Assembly (NCBI RefSeq): GCF_024171815.1
Contig: NZ_JAMTCJ010000004.1
Coordinates: forward strand, 620,001 to 684,000
From: Williamsia maris
GTDB taxonomy: Bacteria; Actinomycetota; Actinomycetes; Mycobacteriales; Mycobacteriaceae
Length of the DNA: 64,000 bases
Direction: 5' to 3'
The position numbers were made by a program, and so were the translations under genes. The notes below the pieces were generated by a model. The model saw only the letters and a list, made by a program, of their open reading frames with translations. It was not told the DNA's origin and ran no database searches. Below, piece after piece: positions 27,275 to 37,527 of the stretch (positions are counted from its first letter, which is position 1; the number at the start of each line of letters is the position of its first letter).

Positions 27275-28417
27275 TCAGCGCGCGAACGGCCCGCCGGGTC
27301 CGAACGCCAGCGTGCCGAAGCGCTCGGCGATCCGTCGGTGTCCCGCAGTGTCCGGGTGCAGCGCATCCGGCAACGGGAGTTCGATGGCGTCGGTGGGGCC
27401 GTAGAGGTCGAGACCGTTCACGTGGTGCAGGGCCGGGTCGTGACGGCGCCGCTGCGCGACGATGTCGGTGAGACGATCCCGGATCACCCGCAGCGTGAGC
27501 TTCCCGGCTGCGATCTCGGCGGGATCGCCGGTCGCACGGAACCGGACCTGCCCGGTGGCCAGAGCGGCGGGGTCGAACGCACCCGGGCCCGGGGTCTCCT
27601 CGTGGATGGGGCAGCAGATCGACGACACCACCACCAGCGGGGTGTCGGGGTGTCCGTCGCGGATGGTGTCGAGGAATCCGTGGACGGCCGGACCGAACGC
27701 ACGCAGGCGCATCAGGTCGGTGTTGACCAGGTTGATGCCGATCTCCACGCTGATCAGGTCGGCCGGGGTGTCCCGCATGACCCGGGCGACGCACGGGTCG
27801 AGCAACGCGTTGCCGCCGAAGCCGAGGTTGGTCAGTTCGAGGCCGGTTGCGGTGGCGGTCAGGGCGGGCCACGTGCTCGACGGGGACTCGGCGTTCGAGC
27901 CCTGGCTGATGGAGCTGCCGTGATGGAGCCACCTGCGGCGACCGGAGACGTCCACGGGTTCGATCGCGGCGTCGGCCCGGATCGCGACGATCTCGGTGGT
28001 CTCGTTGTGCGGCAACCAGATCACGATGTCCTCGGCGCGCCCCGGTAACCCGTCGAACCGCAGCGTGGACACCTCACCCGGCCGGGTGTTCACTCCTCCG
28101 GTGGCCATGTCGACCGACACCGTCGTGGGCGTCACCGCGCTCGCCTGCGCCACGAGTCGGCCGTCGACGAGCAGGTCGTGCAGCCCCACGGGACGGGCCG
28201 GGAGTCCCGGGTAGACGACCCTGGTCGCGCGGACGTCCACCTCGACCGACGTGGCGGCCGAGCGGAACGCGAGTCGCACCCCGGCGGGCTGCGTCTCGGA
28301 CATGGCCAGGCGGTCGTCTCCGACCTGCTCGAGGGCCCACCGTGGTAGCCGGTGCGGCAGGGTTCCCTGCCCGGTCTCCTCGAGCTCGATGGCTCCGCGC
28401 ACGGTCGTGGCCGACAC
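27275..28417 (-). CDS. SGNH/GDSL-family hydrolase
   Basis: Esterase-like protein of about 380 aa. A beta-rich N-terminal domain (to about residue 170) precedes the SGNH domain. Block I is HHGSSISQG (nucleophile in GSS), block II is GFGGNALLD, block III is GINLVNTD and block V is DALHPDTAGH with the catalytic Asp/His. The substrate is unknown; such two-domain proteins often deacylate sugars or lipids. GTG 28417 is a conservative start, but the conserved N-terminus (WFDIPV) begins upstream. A CTG at 28453 would overlap the aminotransferase stop as CTGA and may be the true start. Confidence 0.78.
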   Translation of the reverse strand: MSATTVRGAIELEETGQGTLPHRLPRWALEQVGDDRLAMSETQPAGVRLAFRSAATSVEVDVRATRVVYPGLPARPVGLHDLLVDGRLVAQASAVTPTTVSVDMATGGVNTRPGEVSTLRFDGLPGRAEDIVIWLPHNETTEIVAIRADAAIEPVDVSGRRRWLHHGSSISQGSNAESPSSTWPALTATATGLELTNLGFGGNALLDPCVARVMRDTPADLISVEIGINLVNTDLMRLRAFGPAVHGFLDTIRDGHPDTPLVVVSSICCPIHEETPGPGAFDPAALATGQVRFRATGDPAEIAAGKLTLRVIRDRLTDIVAQRRRHDPALHHVNGLDLYGPTDAIELPLPDALHPDTAGHRRIAERFGTLAFGPGGPFAR

Positions 28418-28449
28418 CGGGATGTCGAACCAACCGTCAGCCCCGGGCG

Positions 28450-29688
28450 TCAGGAGACCAGGTGGTCGAGCGCATCGCCGATACGCTGCGCCAGCTCGTG
28501 GACCTGCTCGGTCGTCATCACGAACGCGGGCGAGATCTGCAGCGCACCCTGACCCGCGGCCCGACCGCTGACACCGTGGGCGCGCAGTGCGGCAACGGCG
28601 GCGGGGGCGGTGGCGGGGTCGGCCAGCTGGACCGCGGCGATCGCGCCGATGCCGCTGCGGACCTCGGAGACCGCCACATGGTCGGCCAGCGGTGCGAGTG
28701 CGGTGTGCAGATCGGACTCGATACGCTTCGCCTCCCCGACGAGACCCTCGCGTTCGATGATGTCCAGGTTGGCCATCGCCGCGGCCGCCGCGCCCGCGTG
28801 ACCGCCGTAGGTGTAGCCGTGGCGCCACCAGACGCCGCCGGAGTAGAACGGCTCGGCGATGTGCGGCGCGATGAACACCGCGCCCATCGGGACGTACCCC
28901 GACGTCAGGCCCTTGGCCGTGGTCACCATGTCCGGAGCGAGGTCGAATCGTTGTGACGCGAACCAGGATCCACCGATACGACCGAACCCGGTGACCACCT
29001 CGTCGGCGACGAACAGCACGTCGTGGTCGCGGCAGATCTGCCGGATCTCGGAGAGGTAGCCCTCCGGCGGGAGGTAGACGCCACCCGCACCGATGACCGG
29101 CTCACAGAAGAACGCGGCCACCGAGTCGGCGCCCACACGCTCGATGAGGCCGAGCAGGCTCTTCGCGTCGTCCCAGTCGATGGTGGCGGCGTCGGCCATC
29201 AGCTCGCCGTACCCGTCGCGGTTCGGCGGCAGCCCGGAGAGCGCGGTGCCCGCGACGTGCATCCCGTGGTAGGCCTTGGTCCGGCCGACGATCAGCTTCT
29301 TGTCGGGCAGGCCCTTCTCGTGCCAGTACCGTCGGGCCAGCTTGGCGGCGGTGTCGATGGAGTCGCTGCCACCGGAGGTGAAGAACACCTTGCTGCCCGG
29401 CACCGGAGCGATCTCACCGAGACGCTCCGCGAGTTCGATGGTGATCGCCGGGGCGATGTCGCCGAAGCCGGAGTAATGGGCGAGCGTACCGAGCTGGCGT
29501 CCGACGGCGTCGCCGATCTCGGTCCGGCCGTGTCCGACGTTGGTGAACCACAGGCCTGCGGTGGAGTCGAGGTATTGCTTGCCCTCGGTGTCCCAGATGT
29601 GGACGCCCTCGCCCCGTGCGATGGCGAACGGACCGTTCGCGCTCACTGCGCCCATGTCGGCGAATCCATGCCACAACGTCGATGTCAT
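28450..29688 (-). CDS. Class III (omega) aminotransferase
   Basis: PLP-dependent aminotransferase of 412 aa. It shows the N-terminal DSTAGLWFTNVGHG, the PLP-stacking region SGGSDSIDTAAKLARRYW, the metal-like VADEVVTGFGR with the PLP Asp, and the Schiff-base Lys in TTAKGLTSGYVP. This class uses amines, beta-alanine, GABA or ornithine with pyruvate or 2-oxoglutarate; the substrate is not predictable here. ATG 29688 starts the conserved N-terminus; two ATGs lie 9 and 12 nt upstream. It is divergent from hrpA and just upstream of the SGNH gene on the same strand. Confidence 0.88.
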   Translation of the reverse strand: MTSTLWHGFADMGAVSANGPFAIARGEGVHIWDTEGKQYLDSTAGLWFTNVGHGRTEIGDAVGRQLGTLAHYSGFGDIAPAITIELAERLGEIAPVPGSKVFFTSGGSDSIDTAAKLARRYWHEKGLPDKKLIVGRTKAYHGMHVAGTALSGLPPNRDGYGELMADAATIDWDDAKSLLGLIERVGADSVAAFFCEPVIGAGGVYLPPEGYLSEIRQICRDHDVLFVADEVVTGFGRIGGSWFASQRFDLAPDMVTTAKGLTSGYVPMGAVFIAPHIAEPFYSGGVWWRHGYTYGGHAGAAAAAMANLDIIEREGLVGEAKRIESDLHTALAPLADHVAVSEVRSGIGAIAAVQLADPATAPAAVAALRAHGVSGRAAGQGALQISPAFVMTTEQVHELAQRIGDALDHLVS

Positions 29689-29776
29689 GGCACACATCAT
29701 GCCTGCGGCGTCCGCAGCCGCCGATTCCGACGCCACCGGCACCGCCTCGGCGAGGACGAATATCCTGGGGAACATC

Positions 29777-32700
29777 ATGTCCAACCAGACCCGTCGGCCC
29801 CGTCCGAGCGCCGACCCCGACGGCGAGGCGATCGCCTGGGACGAGGTCTCGATCGCCGACGAGCACCGGCTGCGACGCCGCCGGTCACGCCTGCGCACCG
29901 ACACCGACCGGAATCGTTTCACCGGCGCCCTGCGGTCCGCCCAGGCGCGACTCGTCCGCCGTCGGGAGTCCGTGCCGGCGCTGGACTATCCGCCCGAGCT
30001 CCCGATCTCGGCCGCCCGGGAGGAAATCGCGGAGGCACTGGCGAACCATCAGGTGATCGTCGTGGCCGGCGAGACCGGATCGGGCAAGACGACCCAGCTG
30101 CCCAAGATCTGTCTGGAACTCGGCCGCGGCGTCCGCGGCACGATCGGCCACACCCAGCCCCGTCGCATCGCCGCCCGCGCGGTCGCCGCCCGCATCGCCG
30201 AGGAGACCGCCACCGAACTCGGACGGACCGTGGGGTTCTCGGTCCGCTTCGACGACAAGTCCGGCGACGACACCCTGGTCAAGGTCATGACCGACGGCAT
30301 CCTGCTGCGCGAGATCGGGCGCGATCCGCTGTTGCGTGCCTACGACACGATCATCGTCGACGAGGCGCACGAGCGGAGTCTGAACATCGACTTCATCCTC
30401 GGCTTCCTCAAGCAGCTGCTCCCCCGCCGGCCCGATCTGAAGGTCGTGATCACCTCGGCGACCATCGATCCCGGCCGCTTCGCCGAGCACTTCGCGACGC
30501 CGGGCAACCCGGTGCCGATCATCGCGGTGTCCGGGCGCACCTACCCGGTCGAGGTCCGGTACCGACCGTTGTCGGTCGAATCCGACGACCCCGAACACGA
30601 CCACGAGGACCTCGACCAGATCCAGGCCATCCGGGCGGCGATCGACGAGCTCAGCCGTGACGGCCCGGGCGACATCCTGGTGTTCCTCGCGACCGAACGA
30701 GAGATCCGCGACACCGCCGATGCCCTACGCGGTCTGGCCGATTCCGGTGTGACGATCCTGCAGCTGTTCTCCCGGCTCTCGACCGCGGCGCAGCACGAGG
30801 TGTTCACCACGTCGGCGAAGCGACGGATCATTTTGTCCACCAACATCGCCGAGACCTCGTTGACGGTGCCCGGCATCCGGTACGTCGTCGACGTCGGTAC
30901 CGCCCGGATCTCGCGGTACTCGCTGCGCACGAAGGTGCAACGGCTGCCGATCGAACCCGTCTCGCAGGCGAGCGCCCGACAACGGGCCGGTCGCTGCGGC
31001 CGCGTGGCGGACGGAATCTGCATCCGGCTGTACGGCGAGGACGACTTCGACGCACGGCCGGAGTTCACCGAACCGGAGATCCTGCGCACCAATCTCGCCT
31101 CGGTGATCCTCACCATGACCGCGCTCGGTCTCGGCGACATCGCGGCCTTCCCGTTCGTCGAGGCCCCCGATGCCCGCTCGATCCGGGACGGCGTCGGACT
31201 GCTCGACGAGCTCGGTGCGGTCCAGGGACAGGGCGCAGAGCGGACCCTCACGCCCGTGGGCCGCGACCTCTCGGACCTGCCGGTGGATCCCCGGTGGGCT
31301 CGGATGCTGGTGGCCGCCCGCGACAACGGCGCGTTGGCCGAGGTGCTCGTCATCGTCTCGGCGCTGTCGCTGCCCGACGTCCGAGAGCGGCCGGCCGAGC
31401 ACCGTCAGGCCGCCGACGAGGCGCACAAGAAATATTCGGTCGCCGGGTCGGACTTCCTGTCGATCCTCGCGCTGTGGGACCACCTCGAGGAGGCCCGCCG
31501 CGACCTGTCTAACAACCAGTTCCGCAGGCAATGCGAGCGGGAGTTCCTGCACTGGCTGCGGATCCGCGAGTGGCGGGAACTGCACCGTCAGCTCGAGCGC
31601 ATCACCGCCGACAAGGGGTGGTCGCCGAACTCCACCGCCGCGGCGCCCGCGGCCGTGCACCAGTCGTTGCTCGCCGGCCTCCTGGGACATCTCGGGATCC
31701 GGGAGGGTGAGGCGCGCGAGTTCCTGGGCGCCCGCGGTACCCGGTTCGTCGTGTTCCCGGGGTCCCCCCTGGCCAAGAAACCGCCGCGCTTCGTGATGGC
31801 GGCCGAGATCGTCGAGACGTCACGGCTGTTCGCACGCACCGCCGCGGGCATCGAACCCGAATGGGCGGAGAAGATCGCCGGGCCGCTGGCCAAACGCCAG
31901 TACAGCGAACCGCACTGGTCGATCAAGCGTGCGTGCGCGATGGCCTACGAGCGGGTCACGCTCTACGGCGTGCCACTGGTGGTGAACCGGCCGGTGCCGT
32001 TTGGCCGGATCGACCCCGAGGTCTCGCGCGAGCTGTTCATCCGCCACGCGCTGGTCGACGGCGAGTGGCGCACCCGGCATCCGTTCTTCGAACGCAACCG
32101 CGCACTGCTCGACGACGCCCGCGACCTCGAACACCGCGCTCGGCGTGGCGATCTCGTCATCGACGACGATCAGCTGTTCGACTTCTACGACGACCGCATC
32201 GGTCCGCAGGTGGTGTCCGGCGCACACTTCGACACCTGGTGGAAGACCGCGCGCGCCGCCGATCCCGACCTCCTCGACCTGACTGCGGACGCCGTCGCCG
32301 ATCCCGACGCGATCTCGGCGAACGAGTACCCCGACCACTGGCAGCAGGGCGAGGCTCGATTGGCCCTGACGTACGAGTTCCGCCCCGGCACCGATCGCGA
32401 CGGCGTCACCGTGCACATCCCCGTCGCGCTGCTCCCCCGCATCCGGCCGTCCGGATTCGACTGGCTGGTACCGGGTCTGCGGTCCGAACTCGCGGTCGCG
32501 CTGGTCCGGACCCTTCCCAAGGCCATCCGTCGAAGGCTGCCGCCGGCAGCCGATGCCGCGGGTCCCGCCCTCGCCGCGCTCACCCCACGCAGTGAGCCCA
32601 TCGCGACCGGCCTCGCCCGTGAGCTGACCCGACGCACCGGGGTCGTGATCGCACCGACCGACTTCGATCCGGCCGGTCTGCCGGATCACCTGCGGATGAC

Positions 32701-33745
32701 CTACGCCGCCGAGACCGACGACGGGACGCCCGTCGCGTCCGCGTCGTCGCTGACCGACCTCGCCGCGGCCGTCGCGGCGGCCGACCGACCGCGTGTGGCC
32801 GCTGTCGAACCCCGGACGTCTCGGCGGCAGGCCACGAAGGGCACAACGGAACGGCCCACCGCCGATCGTGCCGTGACGCAACCCGCCCCGACGGTCGTGA
32901 CCGAGTGGACGCCGGCCACCATCGGGACTCTCGCGGAGTCCGTGGTCGACACCATCGCCGGGCAACGCGTCACCAGTCACCCGTCGCTGCGTGCGGTGCC
33001 GGGTGGTGTGGTCGTCGACATGGCCTCGTCACCGGCGCAGGCACGCGCCCAGACACGTCAGGGCATCATCGCGTTGCTCGAATTGTCCATCCCGCAGCTC
33101 AAACCCAGTGCGGTGGGGCAACTCCCGGTCGGAGACCGGATCGCGCTGTCGCAGAGTCCGTACGCGAGCACCGACGCACTGTTACGAGACTGCACCGGAG
33201 CGGCCATCCGCGGCGCGCTCGGTCCGACCGACACCGTCACCGACAGTGCCGGGTACGCCGCCCTGCGAGCACGCGTGGCCCGCGACGTGCCGCAGTCGGC
33301 ACGGCGGGTGCTCGCCGCCGTGGGCGACGCGATGACCCGGATGGCGCCGATCCGTACCGATCTCGAGAGGGTCGGTCCCGGGGCGGTGTCCGACGACGTC
33401 ATGGAGCAGCTCGACCACCTCGTCTACGAGGGGTTCATCGCCGACACGGGATTCGACCACCTCCTACGGCTGCATGCCTACCTCGACGCGATCGTTGTCC
33501 GACTCGCGAAGCTGCCCGCGGCGGCAGCGCAGGATGCCCGCGCCATGAGCGCCGTCGACACCGTCACCGCCCGGTGGAACAGCGCGGTGGCGAGAGCCAC
33601 GCCCGCACGGCGCGCAGCGGTCAACGAACAGATCCACTGGATGGTCGAAGAACTCCGGATCGGCTTGTTCGCGGAGCGGATCGGGACGGCCTACCCGGTG
33701 TCGGAGAAGCGGATACTACGGGCGATCGACGCCCTCGGCGGCTGA
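29777..33745 (+). CDS. hrpA: ATP-dependent RNA helicase HrpA
   Basis: DEAH-box (DHX-type) helicase of 1322 aa, the usual HrpA length. It has Walker [11 protein letters not shown] near residue 100, the DEAH box VDEAHERS, motif III ITSATID, motif [14 protein letters not shown] and motif [13 protein letters not shown]2 and OB-fold regions and a long DUF3418-type C-terminal domain follow. In bacteria HrpA resolves stalled ribosomes or processes mRNA. ATG 29777 sits after CTGGGG; upstream in-frame sequence overlaps the divergent aminotransferase gene. Its 3' end overlaps nrdR by 30 nt. Confidence 0.94.
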   Translation: MSNQTRRPRPSADPDGEAIAWDEVSIADEHRLRRRRSRLRTDTDRNRFTGALRSAQARLVRRRESVPALDYPPELPISAAREEIAEALANHQVIVVAGETGSGKTTQLPKICLELGRGVRGTIGHTQPRRIAARAVAARIAEETATELGRTVGFSVRFDDKSGDDTLVKVMTDGILLREIGRDPLLRAYDTIIVDEAHERSLNIDFILGFLKQLLPRRPDLKVVITSATIDPGRFAEHFATPGNPVPIIAVSGRTYPVEVRYRPLSVESDDPEHDHEDLDQIQAIRAAIDELSRDGPGDILVFLATEREIRDTADALRGLADSGVTILQLFSRLSTAAQHEVFTTSAKRRIILSTNIAETSLTVPGIRYVVDVGTARISRYSLRTKVQRLPIEPVSQASARQRAGRCGRVADGICIRLYGEDDFDARPEFTEPEILRTNLASVILTMTALGLGDIAAFPFVEAPDARSIRDGVGLLDELGAVQGQGAERTLTPVGRDLSDLPVDPRWARMLVAARDNGALAEVLVIVSALSLPDVRERPAEHRQAADEAHKKYSVAGSDFLSILALWDHLEEARRDLSNNQFRRQCEREFLHWLRIREWRELHRQLERITADKGWSPNSTAAAPAAVHQSLLAGLLGHLGIREGEAREFLGARGTRFVVFPGSPLAKKPPRFVMAAEIVETSRLFARTAAGIEPEWAEKIAGPLAKRQYSEPHWSIKRACAMAYERVTLYGVPLVVNRPVPFGRIDPEVSRELFIRHALVDGEWRTRHPFFERNRALLDDARDLEHRARRGDLVIDDDQLFDFYDDRIGPQVVSGAHFDTWWKTARAADPDLLDLTADAVADPDAISANEYPDHWQQGEARLALTYEFRPGTDRDGVTVHIPVALLPRIRPSGFDWLVPGLRSELAVALVRTLPKAIRRRLPPAADAAGPALAALTPRSEPIATGLARELTRRTGVVIAPTDFDPAGLPDHLRMTYAAETDDGTPVASASSLTDLAAAVAAADRPRVAAVEPRTSRRQATKGTTERPTADRAVTQPAPTVVTEWTPATIGTLAESVVDTIAGQRVTSHPSLRAVPGGVVVDMASSPAQARAQTRQGIIALLELSIPQLKPSAVGQLPVGDRIALSQSPYASTDALLRDCTGAAIRGALGPTDTVTDSAGYAALRARVARDVPQSARRVLAAVGDAMTRMAPIRTDLERVGPGAVSDDVMEQLDHLVYEGFIADTGFDHLLRLHAYLDAIVVRLAKLPAAAAQDARAMSAVDTVTARWNSAVARATPARRAAVNEQIHWMVEELRIGLFAERIGTAYPVSEKRILRAIDALGG

Positions 33746-34222
33746 GCCGACCGTCGCGTGGGCGTTCGCGGCGCGAGACGGGAGCGCGCGCAGATCATCG
33801 ATCTCACGCTGGAAGTCCTCGACCGACTCGAACGAGCGGTAGACCGAGGCGAAACGCAGGTACGCGACCTCGTCGAGCTCACGAAGCGGCTGCAGGATGG
33901 CCAGACCCACCTCGTTGCTGGGGATCTCGGCCGATCCGGACGCCCGCACGGAGTCCTCGACCTGCTGGGCGAGTTGGCGCAGGCTGTCCTCGTCGACCTG
34001 ACGGCCCTGGCACGCCCGACGCACGCCCAGCATGACCTTCTCGCGACTGAAGGGCTCGGTGACACCGTTGCGCTTCACCACCGCGAGCACCGCGCTCTCG
34101 ACCGTCGTGAAGCGGCGACCACACTCCGAACAGGAGCGGCGCCGGCGAATGGCCTGTCCCTCGTCGGCAACACGCGAGTCGACCACACGGGTGTCCTCGT
34201 TCTTGCAGAAGGGGCAATGCAT
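33716..34222 (-). CDS. nrdR: Transcriptional repressor NrdR
   Basis: Zn-ribbon/ATP-cone repressor of ribonucleotide reductase genes, 168 aa. The zinc ribbon is CPFC...CSECGRRF at residues 3-34. The ATP-cone runs through [24 protein letters not shown] to [19 protein letters not shown]. The protein is somewhat longer than the usual 150-155 residues because of an Ala/Gly-rich C-terminal tail that overlaps the hrpA 3' end. ATG 34222 gives the canonical MHCPFC start. No NrdR box is evident nearby. Confidence 0.95.
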   Translation of the reverse strand: MHCPFCKNEDTRVVDSRVADEGQAIRRRRSCSECGRRFTTVESAVLAVVKRNGVTEPFSREKVMLGVRRACQGRQVDEDSLRQLAQQVEDSVRASGSAEIPSNEVGLAILQPLRELDEVAYLRFASVYRSFESVEDFQREIDDLRALPSRAANAHATVGSAAEGVDRP

Positions 34223-34413
34223 CGATGTGTCCTCGAGCCGGGTCCGTGGGCGGGACGACGGGAACATGCCCCCGGCGTCGACGCGGAGTCCGAGACGAAC
34301 CCCTGGTGCCCAGGATACCGATGTGTATCCGAGGCCGGACACGGCGTGAACGGCCGTGGTGACATCGGGGTTCCGACGCACCCGCCGACCGTCCTCGACG
34401 CCCACCGGACCGC

Positions 34414-34935
34414 TCAGCGCAGGTAGGTCGGGGCGAGCAGAGGCTGGCCGGCGGTGACCGCCGATCCGCTCAGGTGGTTGAGGTCCTTGATGGTCGCGAC
34501 GACCGAGGACATCGGCTGATCCGGTGCGACCCGGGTGGCGAGCTCACCCAGCGACTCGCCCCCGCGCACGTGCACCAGTTCGGTACCGCTGACCGCCGGC
34601 GCGGTGGAGTCCGCGAACACCGAGCCGCTGACGACCATCATCCACATCACGACCGCGAGCCCGATGCCCACGACGACGGCGACCGCCCAGCCGATCGGGG
34701 CGGGCCGCAGCGACTGCGGGGCCTGCCGACGGGCGTCACCACAGACGACACCGGACCGCGGACGCACGACCTCGGGGCGTCGTCCCGCGGGACGACGGAC
34801 ATCCGGGCGCAGACCGTCGGTGGTGGTGCGTCGACGCGCGGGTGCACCGTGCGACGCGCCCCGGCGGGCGGGCTCAGACGGACGGACCGGCGCATCGGCT
34901 GTGGTGCTCGTGTGACGCGTGAGAGTCTGATTCAT
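34414..34935 (-). CDS. chiZ: LysM-domain membrane protein (ChiZ/Rv2719c-like)
   Basis: A 173-aa protein with a basic, disordered cytoplasmic N-terminus of about 85 residues, one transmembrane helix ([20 protein letters not shown]) and an extracytoplasmic LysM-like domain ([16 protein letters not shown] ... LLAPTYLR). In M. tuberculosis the same position, divergent from lexA, holds the SOS-induced cell-division inhibitor Rv2719c. Two LexA-type boxes lie in the intergenic region. It should halt septation after DNA damage; the enzymatic activity claimed for the family is not visible in sequence. Confidence 0.85.
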   Translation of the reverse strand: MNQTLTRHTSTTADAPVRPSEPARRGASHGAPARRRTTTDGLRPDVRRPAGRRPEVVRPRSGVVCGDARRQAPQSLRPAPIGWAVAVVVGIGLAVVMWMMVVSGSVFADSTAPAVSGTELVHVRGGESLGELATRVAPDQPMSSVVATIKDLNHLSGSAVTAGQPLLAPTYLR

Positions 34936-34966
34936 GACGTTCTCCTCATCGACCAGACGTTCGAAT

Positions 34967-34978
34967 GAACGTATGTTC
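34967..34978. promoter_or_regulatory. LexA (SOS) box 1
   Basis: GAACGTATGTTC is a perfect GAAC-N4-GTTC core. It lies 32 nt upstream of the chiZ-like start, in the space shared with lexA, and probably governs chiZ. Confidence 0.85.
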
Positions 34979-35015
34979 GATTAGATCACGGGGGTCCGAC
35001 AATGTCCCGACACGA

Positions 35016-35031
35016 TCGAACAAATGTTTGA
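35016..35031. promoter_or_regulatory. LexA (SOS) box 2
   Basis: TCGAACAAATGTTTGA matches TCGAAC-N4-GTTCGA with one mismatch. It is about 105 nt upstream of the lexA start and fits lexA autoregulation. Confidence 0.8.
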
Positions 35032-35136
35032 AAGTTGTTATCAAGTCCACTACTGTCCCAGGTGACAGCAGGTCCGCGCGCTCCTCGAACAGGCCCCACA
35101 GGCCCGTCGGAGGCGGACCGCGACAGGAGGGACACC

Positions 35137-35814
35137 GTGTCCGACACCACCGTCAGCACCACCGAGGCCGCCGAGGGACCCATCAGCGAGGCCGATCTGA
35201 CCTCGCGGCAGGCGAAGGTCCTCGAGGTCATCCGCGCGTCGGTCCGCGAGCGGGGATACCCGCCGAGCATCCGTGAGATCGGTGACGCCGTGGGCCTCAC
35301 CTCCACGTCCTCGGTCGCCCATCAGCTGCGCACGCTCGAGCGCAAGGGCTTCCTCAAGCGCGACCACAACCGCCCCCGCGCGGTCAACGTCCAGGACCAG
35401 GATCCCGCCGACATCACGCCCGAGGCCGACGCGCTGCCGACACCGACCTACGTGCCGGTCCTCGGCCGCATCGCCGCCGGTGGTCCGATCCTCGCCGAGC
35501 AGGCCGTCGAGGAGGTCTTCCCGCTCCCCCGCGAGCTGGTCGGCGACGGCGCCCTGTTCATGCTCAAGGTGGTGGGTGAATCGATGATCGACGCGGCCAT
35601 CTGTGACGGCGACTGGGTCGTAGTCCGGCAGCAGAACGTGGCCGACAACGGCGACATCGTGGCCGCGATGATCGACGGCGAGGCCACGGTCAAGACCTTC
35701 AAGCGGACGAACGGCACGGTGTGGCTGATGCCGCACAACCCGCTGTTCGATCCCATCCCCGGAGACGAGGCCGCCATCCTGGGCAAGGTCGTCACCGTCA
35801 TGCGTCGCATCTGA
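35137..35814 (+). CDS. lexA: SOS repressor LexA
   Basis: Self-cleaving repressor of the SOS regulon, 225 aa. The N-terminal winged HTH has [20 protein letters not shown]. The cleavage site is Ala114-Gly115 in GRIAAGGP. The catalytic dyad is Ser149 (VVGESMIDA) and Lys186 (ATVKTFKR). GTG 35137 has AGGAGG 6 nt upstream; the extension to 35035 covers the promoter and is excluded. Two SOS boxes upstream support autoregulation and divergent control of the ChiZ-like gene. Confidence 0.96.
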   Translation: MSDTTVSTTEAAEGPISEADLTSRQAKVLEVIRASVRERGYPPSIREIGDAVGLTSTSSVAHQLRTLERKGFLKRDHNRPRAVNVQDQDPADITPEADALPTPTYVPVLGRIAAGGPILAEQAVEEVFPLPRELVGDGALFMLKVVGESMIDAAICDGDWVVVRQQNVADNGDIVAAMIDGEATVKTFKRTNGTVWLMPHNPLFDPIPGDEAAILGKVVTVMRRI

Positions 35815-35873
35815 GGCGTCGCGGCCGGACCTGGACCCGCCGATCTGACCCGACGGCGTGTCACACTGACCGC

Positions 35874-36743
35874 ATGAGCGAGAAGAAGATCGACCTGTCC
35901 GGTGCGGTCGTCGTGATCACCGGCGCCGCCGGCGGGATCGGTCGAGCCGTCGCGCGCGAGCTGCACGGTCGCGGCGGGATCGTCGTGCTGGTCGATCTGG
36001 ATCAGGGCTCGGTGGATGCGGTGGCCGCCGAACTGGGCCACTCCCGCTCTGTGGCCCTGCGGGCCGACGTCACCTCTCCCGATGATCTGCGCCACGTGAT
36101 GACCGTTGCCGCAGCGCGTTTCGGCCGCATCGACGTGGTCCACGCGAACGCGGGCATCTCCAGCGGTGAATCCGCCGACACGGTGCTCAGTGTCGCCGAC
36201 GGCACGTTCGAGCGAGTCATCGCCGTGAACCTGGCCGGTGTGTGGAACACGGTGCGCGCGGCGCTTCCGTACATCGTCGAGTCGCAGGGACATCTGCTGA
36301 TCACCTCCTCGACCTACGCCTACCTCAACGGCATGGTCAACGCGCCCTACGCGGCGACCAAGGCCGCGGTCGAACAGATCGGTCGGGCGCTCCGCGTCGA
36401 ACTGGCGGCACACGGGGCCTCCGCGGGTGTGCTGTACCCGGGGTGGGTCGCCACCCCCATCGCCGATGTGGCCTTCGGCAAGGACGAGTTGGCGACCGCT
36501 CTGGTCGCGCGGGCGTTCCCGGCCCCGCTGCGCACCCCCATCGCCCCGGAGCGGGTGGGGCGTGCGGTCGCCGCCGGGATCGAACGACGCGCCGCGCGCG
36601 TGCAGATCCCGCGCCGCTGGATCCCGGTCGCGACACTGCGGGGCATCGTCAACCCGCTGCTGGACCGGTCGCTGCGTCGCGATGCGACGCTGCTCGACCT
36701 CGTCCGCCAGGTGGAGACACGCTCCGGACGTCGATTGCGCTGA
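35874..36743 (+). CDS. SDR family oxidoreductase
   Basis: Classical short-chain dehydrogenase of 289 aa with TGAAGGIGRA at the N-terminus, NAGIS, the catalytic Ser region (LLITSSTYAYLNG) and YAATKAA (YxxxK). A longer C-terminal extension ending in basic residues suggests membrane or lipid-related substrates, but none can be named. ATG 35874 begins the conserved fold. It is convergent with the TetR-type gene 25 nt away. Confidence 0.88.
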   Translation: MSEKKIDLSGAVVVITGAAGGIGRAVARELHGRGGIVVLVDLDQGSVDAVAAELGHSRSVALRADVTSPDDLRHVMTVAAARFGRIDVVHANAGISSGESADTVLSVADGTFERVIAVNLAGVWNTVRAALPYIVESQGHLLITSSTYAYLNGMVNAPYAATKAAVEQIGRALRVELAAHGASAGVLYPGWVATPIADVAFGKDELATALVARAFPAPLRTPIAPERVGRAVAAGIERRAARVQIPRRWIPVATLRGIVNPLLDRSLRRDATLLDLVRQVETRSGRRLR

Positions 36744-36768
36744 GGCGCAACCGTGTTCGGCAGGCCGA

Positions 36769-37449
36769 TCAGGCCCGGTCGTAGAACCGCTCGAACGACG
36801 CCGCGAACAGGCCGGTGCACACCGACAGGATCGCATCGGGATCGTGCGACCCGTTGCCGAGGACCCAGTCGACCAACAACTGGTTGACCGCCCCCACCAG
36901 ACCGACCGCCACCAGACGGAACTCCGGCGCCGACGTGTCCTCGATCTGTGTCGAGGTCATCCCGGCGGCCAGGATCAGGTCGGCGAAGTCGTGGATGACG
37001 CGATACCGACGATCCTCCAGCCGCGGGCTCACACCGACCACCTCGAGCAGCATGATGCGGGCGAGCCGCGGGTCGTCGGTGAGGTGTCCGATGAACGCGC
37101 CGAGGGCCGACTGCGCGAGATCGACGACATCCGAGGCACTCTCGGCGAGCGCACCGTCGATCGTCGCACGGGTGTCGGCGACGACCGAGTCGTACACGGC
37201 GAGGAGGAGATCTTCGCGATCGACGAACGATTCGTAGAAGTACCGCTGCGTCAGTCTCGCGGCGTCGCAGACCTGCTTGACCGACACCCGCGTGTACCCC
37301 TGGGTGGCGAACAGGTCGAGGCCGGCGGCCATCAACTTCTCGCGCCGTGTTGCACGACGAGTCGCCGGGTCCCGCCCGGCGTAGCGCCGGCCTGTCTCCT
37401 CGACCACCTCGACGTCCTCCTCACCTCGCCCCACGACTCTAGTGCCCAT
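36769..37449 (-). CDS. TetR/AcrR family transcriptional regulator
   Basis: One-component regulator of about 226 aa. The HTH runs through REKLMAAGLDLFATQGYTRVSVKQVC and LTQRYFYESFVDREDLL; the second part is the recognition helix region. The ligand domain is helical and unremarkable. ATG 37449 is used; GTG 37407, with GAGGAGG 7 nt upstream, is an equally good start and would remove 14 residues. Its target may be the adjacent SDR gene, which is guesswork from position. Confidence 0.88.
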   Translation of the reverse strand: MGTRVVGRGEEDVEVVEETGRRYAGRDPATRRATRREKLMAAGLDLFATQGYTRVSVKQVCDAARLTQRYFYESFVDREDLLLAVYDSVVADTRATIDGALAESASDVVDLAQSALGAFIGHLTDDPRLARIMLLEVVGVSPRLEDRRYRVIHDFADLILAAGMTSTQIEDTSAPEFRLVAVGLVGAVNQLLVDWVLGNGSHDPDAILSVCTGLFAASFERFYDRA

Positions 37450-37527
37450 GTGGTGCGAACCCCGCCGCACGGCTGTCACCGCAGCGGTCGAGGCCCCCGA
37501 AAGGGCACCGGTTGGTGATCGAGATCG

